64,000 bases of DNA, taken from NCBI RefSeq assembly GCF_000005505.3, contig NC_016131.3, positions 19,985,501 to 20,049,500 on the forward strand, written 5' to 3'. The stretch comes from Brachypodium distachyon (taxonomy: Eukaryota > Streptophyta > Magnoliopsida > Poales > Poaceae). Under the pieces are notes generated by a model. It had not been told where the DNA came from, made no database searches, and saw only the letters and a list, made by a program, of their open reading frames with translations. This document shows, piece after piece, positions 12,401-24,640 of this stretch (its first letter is position 1; the number at the start of each line of letters is the position of its first letter). Both the position numbers and the translations under genes were made by a program.

Positions 12401-13180
12401 CGACAGGAATAGCAAGAAAGATTTTGAGCCTGCGTACTGTGCATATCTATGGCTCCTATCTAGAACTCGTTTCGTCAGCTTTTAACTTAACGAAATGAAT
12501 CAAACCGCTTGTTTGGGGCTGTTTCCTCCCTATCCCCAATGAAATCTCCTAATTATCTGGGTTAACCAAGTCAACGGATTCCTACCAAGTCCACAACGCT
12601 CCTCGATCGGGCACTAAGCACTAACCCGATCTCTCAAACCACGACAGAAATGGAAATCTTCAAGTATCCAAATCGCACCAAGAGCCAAACCCCAAACACG
12701 ACCCAAACGAGCAGGCAGGAGATCATGGAATTGCACGCTGTAAATCGAGAACAAAAAAACAGAGGATCCAAGGACTAGTGAATTACCAAGCGAGACGAAG
12801 CGATCTCTCATGGCGTCCCCCCACCTCTCGGCGGCCTCCTCGCTCTCCATCTCCACCACGACCTCTCCTCTCCTCCTGTCCCCTCCACCTGCGCCGCCGC
12901 AGCCCAGCGGCGACGGCGGCCTCCCTACGCCCGCCTCGTCCCACCTCGCAAAGGTCGCGACTTTGAGAGCCCTCCCATCCACCCGGAACCCGAGCACGTC
13001 CGACTCCAGCTCCAACTTCCGCCTCCCCGCGCCGTCGCGGACGCGGCCTGACGGGCGCCACGCCAGCTCGGCATCGGAGAGCGTGGCCTCCGCCGCGGCG
13101 CCGTCGACACGCACGGACTCCACCAGGGCGTCCGCCTGCGGCTCCGGCGGAGCTCTCGCTCCGGCTTGGGGGTCGGCCAT
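9418..13180 (-). CDS. SPHK1: Sphingosine (long-chain base) kinase, complete, ten exons
   Basis: Exons: 13180-12787, 11907-11785, 11705-11605, 11459-11387, 11161-11075, 10952-10875, 10729-10659, 10474-10172, 9863-9741, 9615-9418. All junctions are GT/AG, the phases fit, and the total is 1551 nt or 516 aa. The enzyme phosphorylates sphingoid bases such as phytosphingosine at C1 with ATP, giving signals used in ABA and stomatal responses. The DAGK-type catalytic fold starts at residue 133 (RPKRLFIIVNPFGGKRSGRR, nucleotide-binding C1 block). The GDG motif is at 199-206 (SGDGILVE, followed by VVNGLL), and GIIPAGTGNGM comes next. The C-terminal half has the expected ADGFLDAAIVKDC and DGEVLARG blocks. 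The ATG at 13180 is chosen because the longer open frame upstream begins with TTG. Residues 1-130 are a GC-rich plant N-terminal domain. Symbol by family resemblance. Confidence 0.92.
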
Positions 13181-13304
13181 GGACAGTCGGGGCCGAAACA
13201 AGACGAGATTGAGGAGCTTTTAGCTGGGAAGTATCGATGTGGTTGGGAGGGAGCGAAGGTCTGGGAGCTTTGGGGAGAGGAAGGCGACGCGGGGCGGTGT
13301 GCTA

Positions 13305-13311
13305 TTATATA
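13305..13311 (-). promoter_or_regulatory. TATA box of the sphingosine kinase gene
   Basis: On the minus strand TATATAA lies 125 bp before the start codon at 13180. This would give a leader of about 95 nt, normal for a plant gene. Confidence 0.55.
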
Positions 13312-13320
13312 TCCCAGCAC

Positions 13321-16114
13321 AATTCTTTGTTTCAAAAAGAGTTTAGTCACTAATCCTTGGATCAACAGTCCTTATCGACCCTATGGCCCGAGGTGGCTGC
13401 ACAATGATATGATTTACTACTTGCTCAGAGTAGTATGAAAAACTTAACATATCAATTTGACAGCTAAAAATAATTAAAATGATTAATTGACTTCCAAAAC
13501 AGTAATCCTCGGTAGGTTGTACAAGGACATAGATCTCTCTCTCTCCCCCCTGTCTCGCTCTTTGAACGCATCTGAAACTGCACGCTGACGACGAGATGAT
13601 GACAGGCCAAATAGATGATGGAGCAGAAGAGAGGTGATTGACGGGTTGAACATTTGTGCAAGCAATGGGTCAGGAAACTCGCCGGAAACGTGGATATGGA
13701 GGTGACGTTGATAAGAGAACTGATCGTGCGAAAATCCGTGTAGGAGATCTGTACAATTCTGATGCGTGTACGATTCGTTTAGCATGGGAGTGTATCTGGA
13801 TCGATGTTACTCCCTCCGTTCTTAAATAGTTGTATCTGTTTAGAGAGGAAGTGTTCTTTATGAGATGGAGATTACCACGCTGATGCCTATACACATTCAC
13901 AGGTATCACCACCACATCACTCGCACTCACAGGTACAACGTCTTCAGTATACCGGAACCAATGAGTCCTGAAACCCACACAAGCTCCAAGTCCGAAGTAC
14001 AGATCAGACCAGAGATCTAGCAGCCGTGCGTGACGAGCCCCACAGCTGACGTAGCAAAGGCTTTGAAAAAGGGCCCAAAGAGTCGCCCCCACATGCTGAC
14101 CAGAAGTCACCGTTCAAAGACTTTTTTTTTGGGGGAAATAATTCAAAGACTATTATCAAACGCGGCAAAGACGGTACATCTGTGGCTGATTTGTAGATCA
14201 TCAACGCATCGATTGGGAACGTGCCGCGAGCGATTAAATAGTAAAAATACGGTTGTATGCTGATTTAGATACCGAGAGAGTGTGTTTTCCTTCTAAAAGA
14301 AAGGTAAGATGGCAAATGAGAATGAGCAAGAGTGTGTCCTATGCATAAGCAAAGGTCTACGCAATGGTGAATGGATTGTAGGGTTTCAGGTGCGTTTTTA
14401 CAAATCTTTAAAAGTGACATAGTGTATGTCTCATAGCCCAGAAGCTACTTCAATTCAGCACTGCCGGTACTGAATCGGATGTGCTCTGACGGCGCCACCA
14501 CTGCAGCACGTTTCTGGAACGCGTCAGGGTGCAGATATACTCACTGGCTGTAGCTCTCACGACACACAGACGTGCCGCGGGGTGGCATACTTTGCAGTCG
14601 GCGTACGTCGTGTACAAAATAATTCTACTCCACTTCAAAAGCAGCACGGCAATGCGCTCTCCAAATTTGAATAGAACAGAAAGCATCCTGCTGCTGTTTT
14701 TTCTCCCCCCTTAGTTGTTTGTTCGTTGCCCTCTTCTCCTGTATAGCCTCGCCTTTTGTTCAAAGCATCCGGTGTATTTTAAAAAAAAGGGTAAAAGAGC
14801 CGGTGACCGGTGTGTCCATATGAACTTTCCTTTCTTTCAATGAACCTTCTTCTAAAAATAAAATACTCCCTCCGATTCATAAAAAGTGTCGCTCATTTTG
14901 TATTAAGTTAGTATAAATTTTGTACTAAGTGAGCGACACTTTTTATGGATCAGAAAGACTAGGAATGAAACTATTCTTTTTCTTTTTTACGGGGAAGGAA
15001 TGGAACTATATTCAACTGTACTCAAATCATGACATGTTTGAACCCATTTTAAACTACACGTAGTTTCTGCTGGAACAAACCAAAACGTTTCCGTCAGTCT
15101 CATGACTGTATCTTGCCTTGCTACGTGAAACATGTACAAAGAAAATAAGGCGCTCAAGGTATAGTTGTCGAGGCTTCAATTTTGTCCCTCATATGAGAAT
15201 CAAAATATACAGTTTCAACGATTGACTTGGGAATTTGTATTTGCCATGAAACGAGAAGGCGTGCCAAAATTAGACCCTCGGAGGCTCAGGGCTCATTCAA
15301 CAGCCGCAGGCAGGAGATGCTGTGAGTTGTCTCTTGCGTCATTGCGTGAGAACTGGAACTGAAAGGAACGGAACGGAGTCACACTTCATTTTCTCATCAG
15401 CCAACACGCTGGGCAACCAACCATTCCAAAACGACTATTCTCAACAACAAAAACATTCAAAACGATTGGATCACCACGAAGTGTATAGAAATAGAACTAA
15501 GTATACTATACACAAACGATGCAATCTAGAGGTACCTGATATATCCTAAAAAGAATCTAGGCCACATTGGCGTACGGGGTATGCCATCAGGAAACACATC
15601 AATACTCTAGATGCAGCTGAAAGAGGTATTTCGAGATAGAGCTATTATTCAAGGATTTTATGAAATGCTCTTTAGTTCCTTAGGGCCAAAGGAAAAGAAA
15701 GTCAATACAAAGCTACCCCCATATTGACCTTCGGTTGCAAAAAATCTTCCCATTAAGAGGCTTGAAGTTTTAACCATATCCTCAACACTGCAAGAATATT
15801 CTCTATATCAAATAAATGATGGTTTTTCTCTTCTTTTCTAGCTCTGCGTGCTTGGTTCATGGTGCCTCAACATGCACTAAATTTGTTTCTATACCAACAA
15901 TTGACATAACACGATTTTCCTTCAACTCGGTGACTATGCAATGATCCATATCCAACAATTTTGAAAAAATAATAACCATACTATGCTAATACTAGGCATG
16001 ATCACAGGCCATCTCTTAGGGCCCCTTCGGAATATTTTTTCGCAACAAAGCATGCTTTCTGAAACACATGGATTTGGTTGCTCTACAGCGTACACAAAAT
16101 TAACGACTGCGACC
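13321..16114. other. Intergenic region, no supported gene
   Basis: Holds the promoter side of the kinase gene, a lone Stowaway-like end at 13810 (CTCCCTCCGTTCTTAAATAG with no matching right end) and the MITE at 14866. Short open frames on both strands match nothing I recognise. Confidence 0.55.
14866..14959. mobile_element. Stowaway MITE, strong hairpin
   Basis: Flanked by TA (14864-14865 and 14960-14961). Left arm CTCCCTCCGATTCATAAAAAG then TGTCGCTCA; the right arm is its near-perfect complement (TGAGCGACACTTTTTATGGATC). Outer bases of the right end are mutated (AGAAAGAC). The 94-bp element folds almost entirely into one hairpin. Confidence 0.75.
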
Positions 16115-17639
16115 TTAATCATACAAGGACTTGGCAGATTGAATCCTTGTCTTCTTGCTTTTGGCTTTCAAGACTTTCTCCTCTGACTTCTCAGTTTTTG
16201 AGATGGCCCTTGCAACAGCTTTCATTTTCCTCATATTTTTTGTCCTTTTAATTTGCACACCCTTTTTAATTTTCCTGTTGAAAGAGACAAAGCGATCACA
16301 TAAAAACAGATATTCACCATATGCCAGGAATCTGCATTCAGAAAGCAATAACATGCTCCAGGAATCTGTATCCAAAAAGCAATAACAAACTCCCAAGGAA
16401 AACAGGTAAGACATACCGGAAGCAAAGCATAAGTGCATATTGTGGTGCTAAATATCTATGGAATTTTTACTAATCCACTTTCAGCAGCATATCAGCAAAC
16501 TTTAACAAGGGGTCTAGGAAGGGGCTAGTATAATAAAGAAAGCAGAATTCTAATACACTTTTTGGTAGCATCTCACCAAACTTTAATATAAAAAACCTGA
16601 ATTATGCTGAATGCAAAAGGAGGCTGACATTGTTACAATGAGTAATGCCTTCTGCTCTTACATCCCCCTTAGTAGTAGCTTAGATAAATTAATGACACTG
16701 GTTGCTTGAAAATATAAAGGATTAGGAAGATGTAACACAAGTGACATATGTAGCAGTAACATAGGTTTGTGGTGAAACAAACTCAATTGTAGGTATGCAG
16801 TTTGGTCATGGCAATGTCAGTAACCAGATGGCTGCTGCTAAAGAAATGGATGGAACACACTATACCATACCAGGTATTTCGAACACAAAAAAACCTCAAT
16901 CTAGAATATAATTTTTAAAGCCCACCACCAACAGTATATTATCACATTTAATTTAAAAATATCACATGTACAAACTCCTAGTTAGCCAGGGCATAGTATT
17001 AGTGGGGGTACAAAATAGATAAATAGATGAAGAGAAGCTCCTAGGTGGCAAGACACATTCAGAAACTATCTGAGGCTAACATTATGTAACCCTCGCACAT
17101 GTTTTCGCAGTACCACAGGTTATACTTATACATACTTGGAAATAATCGTGTCCTTCATGCATAAACACAAAATGCTGCGTGAATCATATCATAAATTGTC
17201 CTTCAAAATTAGTCATATGTCAAAAACTTAAAATCAAAAGGTTCCCCCGTCAATTAGATCAAAGTAACAATATGTCACCAGCTCATGCCACATCGATATG
17301 TTTATAACCTCATAAGGCAGTGGACTCATTAAGATTGACCTGAGACCCGAGGAATCCTTTTGCTCACCTGCTAATCGAACTGAGGGAAGCCGATGCCGAA
17401 GAGGGTTGCTTCCCCTCGGATGTATCCATCGCTGCAAACCATTGAGGAGAAAACACGGGACGATAAAGATCCGGGTCAAGGAGTCGAACACCAAGATATC
17501 ACTGAAGAAAATAGAGGGGCTCAAAATTACGCTGCGGGATTTCTGTGGCGGTGGATGTGGCGGGCGCGCCCTCGGAGGTGTCCATGGGGGCAGCGTCGCC
17601 GCCCTTCTTGGCTTTGTTCTTGTTGCGGCTCTTCGCCAT
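16115..17639 (-). CDS. Small lysine-rich conserved plant protein, probably nuclear or nucleolar, three exons
   Basis: Exons 17639-17531, 17431-17368 and 16274-16115 join in phase (109+64+160 = 333 nt) to give 110 aa. The N-terminus is MAKSRNKNKAKKGG, followed by two MDTSEG repeats (one at the end of exon 1, one opening exon 2). The C-terminal half is strongly basic (KIKKGVQIKRTKNMRKMKAV, AISKTEKSEEKVLKAK) and ends SAKSLYD. I recall plant proteins of about 100 residues with this layout (basic ends, MDTSE repeats, final SAKSLYD/E) but no assigned function. The telo-box and site II motifs upstream are typical of ribosomal and nucleolar genes, so a role in ribosome biogenesis is a reasonable guess. 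The splice model rests on phase and on the resemblance of exon 2 to exon 1. Confidence 0.75.
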
Positions 17640-17663
17640 GGCTGCGCGCCCTTCTCTTCGTCC

Positions 17664-17671
17664 TAGGGTTT
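17664..17671 (-). promoter_or_regulatory. Telo-box (AAACCCTA) upstream of the lysine-rich gene
   Basis: On the minus strand AAACCCTA lies about 25 bp before the start codon at 17639. Site II-type elements (GGCCCA/TGGGCC) follow at about 17682-17688 and 17807-17812. In plants this pair of motifs marks promoters of ribosomal-protein and other growth-linked genes. Confidence 0.55.
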
Positions 17672-20600
17672 CCCGGGGCTTTGGGCCTTTGGCTCGGTGG
17701 TTTGTTCCGCCACCGTGGAGCAGGGGAGCGAAGTTGTTTCTTGCTATTATGAGAGGTACAAGGAAACGGGCCTAGTCTTTTTAGGAGAAGAAAACGGGCC
17801 AACTGAGGCCCATTGGATTTAGAAACGAATCGAAACAAGGCCGTCGTTGATTTCGTGAATAAGTATGGGCTGCTATTGCCTATTCTGTTTGAACCTTTGA
17901 GCCTAACGTTTAGCCTGAGGCCATATTTGTTTTCTTTGATCCCCCTAGAAAAAAAGAATTTGTTTCCTTTGATCTGCATCAGAGGAATATTGATGCGCAT
18001 CAGACTGTCTGCAGGTGATTAACAAGTTGAAGACTATGAATCCATGTGGGTACGGGGCCATCCTGAAGGGAGATTGAAGCTCGGAGGCTGTTCCAGTGTG
18101 CTACCTTCTCCTATGAACGACGTGGAAAAACAAAATCCTCCTTCCCTAGATCCTCTTTTATTTCCCCCGTTCTCCGTGCCTTCAAGGCTTCAATTCTCAG
18201 GCGTTGTAGACTGAAGAGGATAAGAAGCACTGTAGCAAACCATCACTAGCTGTTATGTTGGCGTGGTATCCATTGCAGCAGCAATCCATCTCACACGTTG
18301 CTTTCTCAATTGATTGGTCAGCCGAGAAATAAGGCAAAGTATTGTGGTTCTCTGCCTTTTATTTTTTTGGCGATAGCAATCCCCCAGCAAGTCAATATAC
18401 TAACGTACTCGATCCCTCTCGACAAGTGCAGAAACGAGTTGCTGCCACTAGTATTTACTCCGGGATTACACGATTCGACCGAAAACACCCTGAGCGATTT
18501 AATTTATCGTTGCATGGTGGCAGATCATTCTCCTCGCTTTTCTGGGATGGCAATCCATTTTCCTTGGATACGATAATCCGCGGGGCCACGGTACCGCAGG
18601 AGAAGAAAGCGATCGGCCAGACTCCAGAGTCCAAACACCTAGAGCCAAAACATGCCGGCCACGTCCTCGACTGAACCCACGTCACAGAAAGTCATGATAT
18701 CAGTTTCCTGAAGTTTTCAACACTCCAAGACGGCAGTATGTAGCAGGATCCATCAGCGCGTGCATCACCACGAAGAGAAATCAAGAACTGACCACGTAAA
18801 CGGATCCGAGCCACATCCCGATCAGCCTTCCGCGGCCACCACCGGCTGCCTGGACAGGAACCGCAAGCGAGGACACGACGTGATGCAAACACTTGGCGCG
18901 GTCCTGTGCACGCAGTATATATCCCCTTGCATCAGATAGCCTTTTTTTTTTCTCACCAAGGTGCTCAGATAACTGATGTAACTGCTACTCTGCTCGATCT
19001 TCCACTGCCTCGACAGGAGTATAACGTCAGGAGAAGGCGTCGTTTTCGTTTTCTGATTTCTGAACGTGGCCCCGTCGGCCGTCGGCGATTGGGCGAGCTC
19101 ACCAACCGTAAAAGAAAAGGAGGACAGGAACTAGAAGAAGAACGGCGCCCAGCACTGGCCGGCCGCGACAAACGCAAACGGCAAGACCAAGCAAAGCGAT
19201 CGGCCCGCGTCTTCCAAGTGGCGACGAGCGCGGGGGCGATAATCAGGGGGATGTTTCCCGTCGTTTTCCATCTGTCTGAATTCTCATCTTATTGTCTGCT
19301 CTGCCCCAAGTCCCCAACAGATGATGGTAATCAGGAGTGCGCTTTGGACGATATGCGTGTATATATGTAAGCCGGTCGATCGAGTGAGGCGGATGCGTGC
19401 ATTGCCATGCCGTGGCCGACACCCGGGCGTGTCGATTGGGGTTTCAAACTGTATGTAGGACACGTGTTTTGGGGCGTTTAGTGGCTGGAGTGTACTTGAA
19501 GAGGACATTCCCCCTGATCATGGGGGTTATGCGGTGCCGTAGATTTGATTAACCCAAAAAGAAATTTGAGCATTTTTTTTGGTAGTACCATCTTTTTTCT
19601 GGCCCCGACTAATCGCTGATCTGAACTCCACGCATCACGTAAACACCGATTCACGCAAACATAAACACCGGTTCACCACGCAAACACTTCATTTTGGGAA
19701 GCAGTAGTAATTCCATTTCTTTATTTGAGGATGGAGGTACTGACCGTACTGTAACTATAATCAGTAGGAGCAGTACCAGAAGCGCAGATTCAAGGTGGGA
19801 GTGTTTGGTGTTACGGATACCGGTGGTCCCCGACACACATAATTCCCCGAATCAATGTGTTAGGATACGTGAGTGGCCGAGTACTGCATTTGCCCGGTTG
19901 GTTGGCTGTCTCCTGCCACTGCCAGTGCACCCTCGCTTGCAAGCAAGGCCCGGATCGACCGCACCCCCCACACGCATGATCTTGACCAAACTTCGCTACA
20001 CATAATCATTTGTTAAGACGGCACGGAAAAGGGATCAGCAGTGCGTGCGTGAGTGGCGCAAAGTCTCCATCATGCATATCTAGCCACCACGTAGAGTATG
20101 CTGATGCGCTGATAATGGAGCGAGTAGTACTTGATTCTAGGACTAAAGGTCTGCTGGGAATGAATATTAAGATGGCCTAAAGGTCTAGTGGAATGAGGAG
20201 AGCTAGCTACCGGAAAGGATCGGACTAGTAGTACTAGGTTCGGCTGAGAAGGTCGCGTCGCCAACCGTTGAGCTAGAAAGAAAGCTAGGGAGCGTGGCTA
20301 CAGCCATCATTTCGGATGACATGCATGGACCGGGCTATATCCAAAGTGGGATAATGTAGCATCTTCGTAACGCCTGAACGAGATTACAAGAGACCCCCTT
20401 CTACTGTGTACGAACAACAAATCACGGCACCATTAATCGAGTTGTTAACCAACGGAATTTCCTCCTTTAAACGTCCCTTCAGAAATGTCCTCTCTCTCTC
20501 TATCTATTCCTGGCGAGGGGAACTGTGGGCCATGGTAAAGAATGCGTTCACACGGATGGGGAAAACAGAGACACACCCAAAAACAGGGAAGCAACATAGC

Positions 20601-22134
20601 CCCCACCTGGCCTTTCGCTTTTTTCTAGCATCTGGTTCTGGCTCTCCTGGTGAGATCTGGGAACAGGAGATCACCGCCCGCGTGGCACCCGGGCCCAGGT
20701 CGTCGATCGCGTCAGAGCAAGAATAATAGTAGGCTATAAGCTGGCCACAACAATTTAAATACTATATTAGTGCTTAGTTGGAGGAAATAGAAGAGAAGAA
20801 AGAAGAGAAGAGGGTTGTTAACTAATAGCCAGCTGCAACACGTGTTCCTAGGCACCCTGTGAGACAGTAACGTGGGCCTGCTATTAATTAAATAGTATTT
20901 TTTATAACCGACTTATTATACATGCTAACTATTATACTACTTAAAGATGAAGTGGCAAAATCTACTGCAACTATTAATCTTGTTCTCAAAAGCCCACCGT
21001 CATCATAGGAACCTGGACTGGGTGTTGGCGCCCGTCGCAGCAACCGCCAGGAGATCCGCGCGCGCTCGTGTCGTGTGTTTCCCCGCCGCTCAGCAGCGCA
21101 GCCAATCCAAAAGCCACAGCTTCCGCAGCACGCACCACTGGCACCAAAACACGGGGTGCGCCTCATTCATCATCATGCAAAGCCACAGGAGCGGAGCGTG
21201 CCATGGTTTTACCGGAGGAGAGAACGGAGTCTCCAGAAAACAGCTTACCAGAGGATGGTTTCTCCAGAAAACAGTTGCTCCCAGAGGATTGCTGTACTTA
21301 TTTGCTTTTACGTAAAGCAAAGCAAGCGCACAAAGCAAATCACGGTCTCCAACCACGCTAACTGCCTCTGACTGAAAGAGCGTGCCTGCCGCAGTCTTAC
21401 TGCACGAGCAGCTGTTAGCTGTCACGCTGCATGCCTGCCGCACGTGCTACGTGTTGTACCTCTCGCTGCGTCCGGGCCCCGCGACCAAGCGAGCCCCGGT
21501 GGGCAGTCACAGGTGTGAGATGTTTTTTTGTAGACGGCACGGCACACGTAGGATTTAAGTGGACACTACCATGTTCTCTGCTTTGGTTTCCTACCTGTGG
21601 CGGCCTGTGCGTTGCAGTAGCTCGGCGACTGAGACGAGAGGGTATATTTGGCATTTCCTTGCTCTGAGCGTTGTACTGTCACTGACAGGATTTTTCACGT
21701 AACTGCAGGGATGTTGGGCGTCCTTCGTTTGGTGGCCATTAAAGGCCCAGGTAACTAACCAGAAACTCGCACTGTGTTTTGAAGCCCCGTAATTCAATAT
21801 TGTTCCTGTTTTGCAATCACGTCCTGTATAGTATATCTTGACTCTGAGGAGGCGTGTGTCCTGCGATGGCCATAGAATTCGCAATGACAGAGCTCGTGGC
21901 TCCATTGATTTTGCGGCCGGACGGACGGCACTCGTACGACATTTTCCATAGAATCTTCGATATCCCGTCGTGGTTTTAAACCATTCAGGAACGAAACGAG
22001 TAGTTAATATCCCACTATTACGTATCTTCACGTATACATGATTCCGCATCAAACGAAATTATGCGGCGTGCTCATACGTTACGTTTTTTTATTAGTTTCT
22101 CCATGCAATTCATGCCAGCACAACACATTATATA

Positions 22135-22216
22135 CTTTTTTCGTCCGGAAATAAGTAATTTGAATTTGTATAAATTTTTATATAAATCTAAATTACTCAT
22201 TTTTGAACGAAGCGAG
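22135..22216. repeat. Stowaway-like foldback, no clear target duplication
   Basis: Left arm TCGTCCGGAAATAAGTAATTT pairs with right arm AAATTACTCATTTTTGAACGA. The outermost bases match poorly and only one side has TA. Probably an aged MITE. Confidence 0.4.
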
Positions 22217-22640
22217 TGTGTCTTTTTTTAAGCCAATGCATGTTATTTACACTTTTGCATTAATCCACCAATCCAACCATGCTATCTCATCAAGTCAATC
22301 ATTTCGTCACATATTTCTTAGGTTTATTGTTTTTAATTTAAACAAGAACATTTTTGCATCTTTTCCCCTATCAGTGTTAGTTGATTTTAAGCAGTTATTT
22401 ATGCATTTATTTTAACATGGTTTTGTAGCAAGGCGTGGGGCATCATCAAGTTATCTCGGGAGTTCTGGTCCAAACCGACCTAGTCGTTAACGTAGTAGCT
22501 CCTCGGATATCTGCGGTCGCGTTTTCTCTTGCGTCTTTATCGACATCGTACCTCGAATGAGGAAAAATGGATACTTCATATTACTTCGAATGAGCAAAAA
22601 TGGAAACTTAGCGAGAGAATTTATGTGCATTAAACTAATT

Positions 22641-22792
22641 AGAGATCAACGTAGAAAATTCGCTTAAAATCTTAATTCTTGTGTCCAACTTTTGAGACAC
22701 ACCTAATTAGAAACGGAGAGATCAATGTAGACATTTCGTTTAAACTCTTAATTCGTGTGCCCAACTTTAGAGGCACATCTATTTAGAAACGG
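22641..22792. repeat. Tandem duplication, 2 x 76 bp
   Basis: Two direct copies, 22641-22716 and 22717-22792, begin AGAGATCAA(C/T)GTAGA and end TTAGAAACGG. They differ at a modest number of positions and abut exactly. No coding content. Confidence 0.7.
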
Positions 22793-23308
22793 AGTGGCGG
22801 GTATTACACGTAGGTGAAATCAGAGCGAGGATGAGTAATACATGATCAGGCAACCCCACAATGTCCAAACTGTAGTTTACTTATTTAGTACTTATTTTTA
22901 GAACTAACATCTCGCTCTATTTATTTAGCTTTATTGATGCAACAATAAGAGTACGAACAAACGACCAGACTAAAATGGACATCAATAATAATGATTCTTG
23001 ATAAAACTAAAAGTTATACAATATTGTTTAACAACAAAATCTAGATCCACGTCGATATTTCTCCATAGATCTAGCGACCAAAATGCAGAAGAACATATCC
23101 GCACAAGCTACACTAACCTCGTTAGTATAGTGCATGAGTCACTCTAGCTGAAATAGTAGTAAGAAGCTAAAACCGTTGAACACTCATGCTAGGTGTTAAT
23201 TTGTGGTTCCCATCTCCCGACACCGAAATCAACAGTTGAAGATAGAAACTCTGACGGCTAAGGTTTTGTTTCTTACATCTGGCGCACACAACAGTCTTTT
23301 ATTTGGTA

Positions 23309-23408
23309 ATTCCTCCTTGTCAAATATTACATGTATCTAGACAATTTTTAAGAATAGATACATCCATATTTTGACAAATTTGAGACAAGAATTTAAGATC
23401 GGAGGGAG
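23309..23408. mobile_element. Stowaway MITE, degraded left end
   Basis: Right terminus GATCGGAGGGAG is followed by TA; the left terminus (ATTCCTCCTTGTCAAATATT) is eroded and is preceded by TA at 23307. Inner arms TTGTCAAATATT and ATATTTTGACAAATTTGAGACAAG pair. About 100 bp. Confidence 0.6.
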
Positions 23409-23435
23409 TACTACATTTTGACATAGAACTCTATA

Positions 23436-23963
23436 GAGTAAAATATACCACTAGTCCATGAACTTGGCAAAAATGAACACTTTAGTCACGAACTTGAAAA
23501 ACGCACACTTAAACCTCTAAACTCGGAAAATTGTATCACTTTAGTCCAAAAACGATTGAGCGAGGCTTAAACACGACACGTCTGCTCCGACGACTCCTTC
23601 ACCGGCTTCTCTCGTCAAAATTGAGCGTTGTGGGCTTGATAGCGACCTCAGGCAAGCCAGCGGCAGCAACAACGTGGTTCTCAGGGACCCAGCATCTCCG
23701 TCTGGACGCGGCCGTCTTGCTCCTCACGGGCGGTTCGGACGCGGTGATTTTGCAAAAAAAATCATGAGAAAATTAAGTAGCAGCCTGCGGTCCTGGCCGA
23801 TGCCGACGTGGCGGCCACATGGCGTGGTTAAGCCTCGCTGAATCGTTTTTGGACTAAAGTGACACAGTAGTCCCAATTTAGGGGTTTAAGCGTGTGTTTT
23901 CCGAATTCGTGGATTAAAGTGTTCATTTTTGCCGAGTTTATGAACCAGTGGTATATTTTACTC
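23436..23963. mobile_element. Non-autonomous DNA element with long terminal inverted repeats
   Basis: The ends GAGTAAAATATACCACT and AGTGGTATATTTTACTC (one mismatch) continue inward as inverted repeats of about 150 bp (CAAAAATGAACACTTTAGTC, then AGCGAGGCTTAA). The inner 230 bp is GC-rich and has no intact ORF. Long TIRs around unrelated filler suggest a Mutator-like element, but no clear 9-bp target duplication is seen. Confidence 0.65.
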
Positions 23964-24640
23964 AATTTATACGAAGACAAAAAACCTGCATGGATCTTGA
24001 AGCAAACAAGAGTTGAGTTGATGATCTGTACCTCGAACTAAGTATTATTATATGTATACATCACCAGCGACCACCCCCATCTAGGTTCATGAAAACACGA
24101 GCACCTAATAAAAATTGTACATTTCATAATGCATGACCTTCCATTGACCATAACACAAACATGGAGTACTTTTAACGTATGACAAAAACATGATGCCCTG
24201 ATTCTTCCCATTGACCGTAATACACAAACACAACAAACAGATAAGTCCTGCCATCATATATCTTAGAAAAAAGATAAGACCTGCCAAACAGAATGTGCCG
24301 AAGTACTTATCCTATCTTCTATTTCTATTTTGATGACATTAAGATAGGAAATAAGTAAAGAAGCTTCTTTTATATATACTCCTTCCCATTAGAAGAACAC
24401 ACAAGATCCAACTGGTCAGAATTGGTGGTGCCAGAGCACTAATCTTCCAGGGGCAGTTGCGTAACTTCTCGTCCCAATTGAAGTCGTGGTGCGGAACGCA
24501 CAGCCTCTGGCATCCAACGGTCCAAACCGCAACCGCCAATTCACAGGTCACATCCATCCACCCTTTAATCCCCGCAATATCCACGAGAATGCCACCGTCC
24601 AACCACCGTAATTTGTGATCATCGGAGGGGGTATATTGGT

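Larger units (their letters stand above)
17830..24640. other. Intergenic region, no supported gene
   Basis: About 6.8 kb. Contains the MITE-like repeat at 22135, a 76-bp tandem pair at 22641, a Stowaway at 23309 and a long-TIR element at 23436. Open frames at 18300-18700, 18900-19370, 20400-20730 and 20950-21660 carry no recognisable domain and have no partner exons that I could find. Confidence 0.55.

Noticed and set aside
15934..16114. Open frames just beyond the lysine-rich gene stop codon
   Set aside because: They fall in the likely 3' UTR of the gene and carry no motif.
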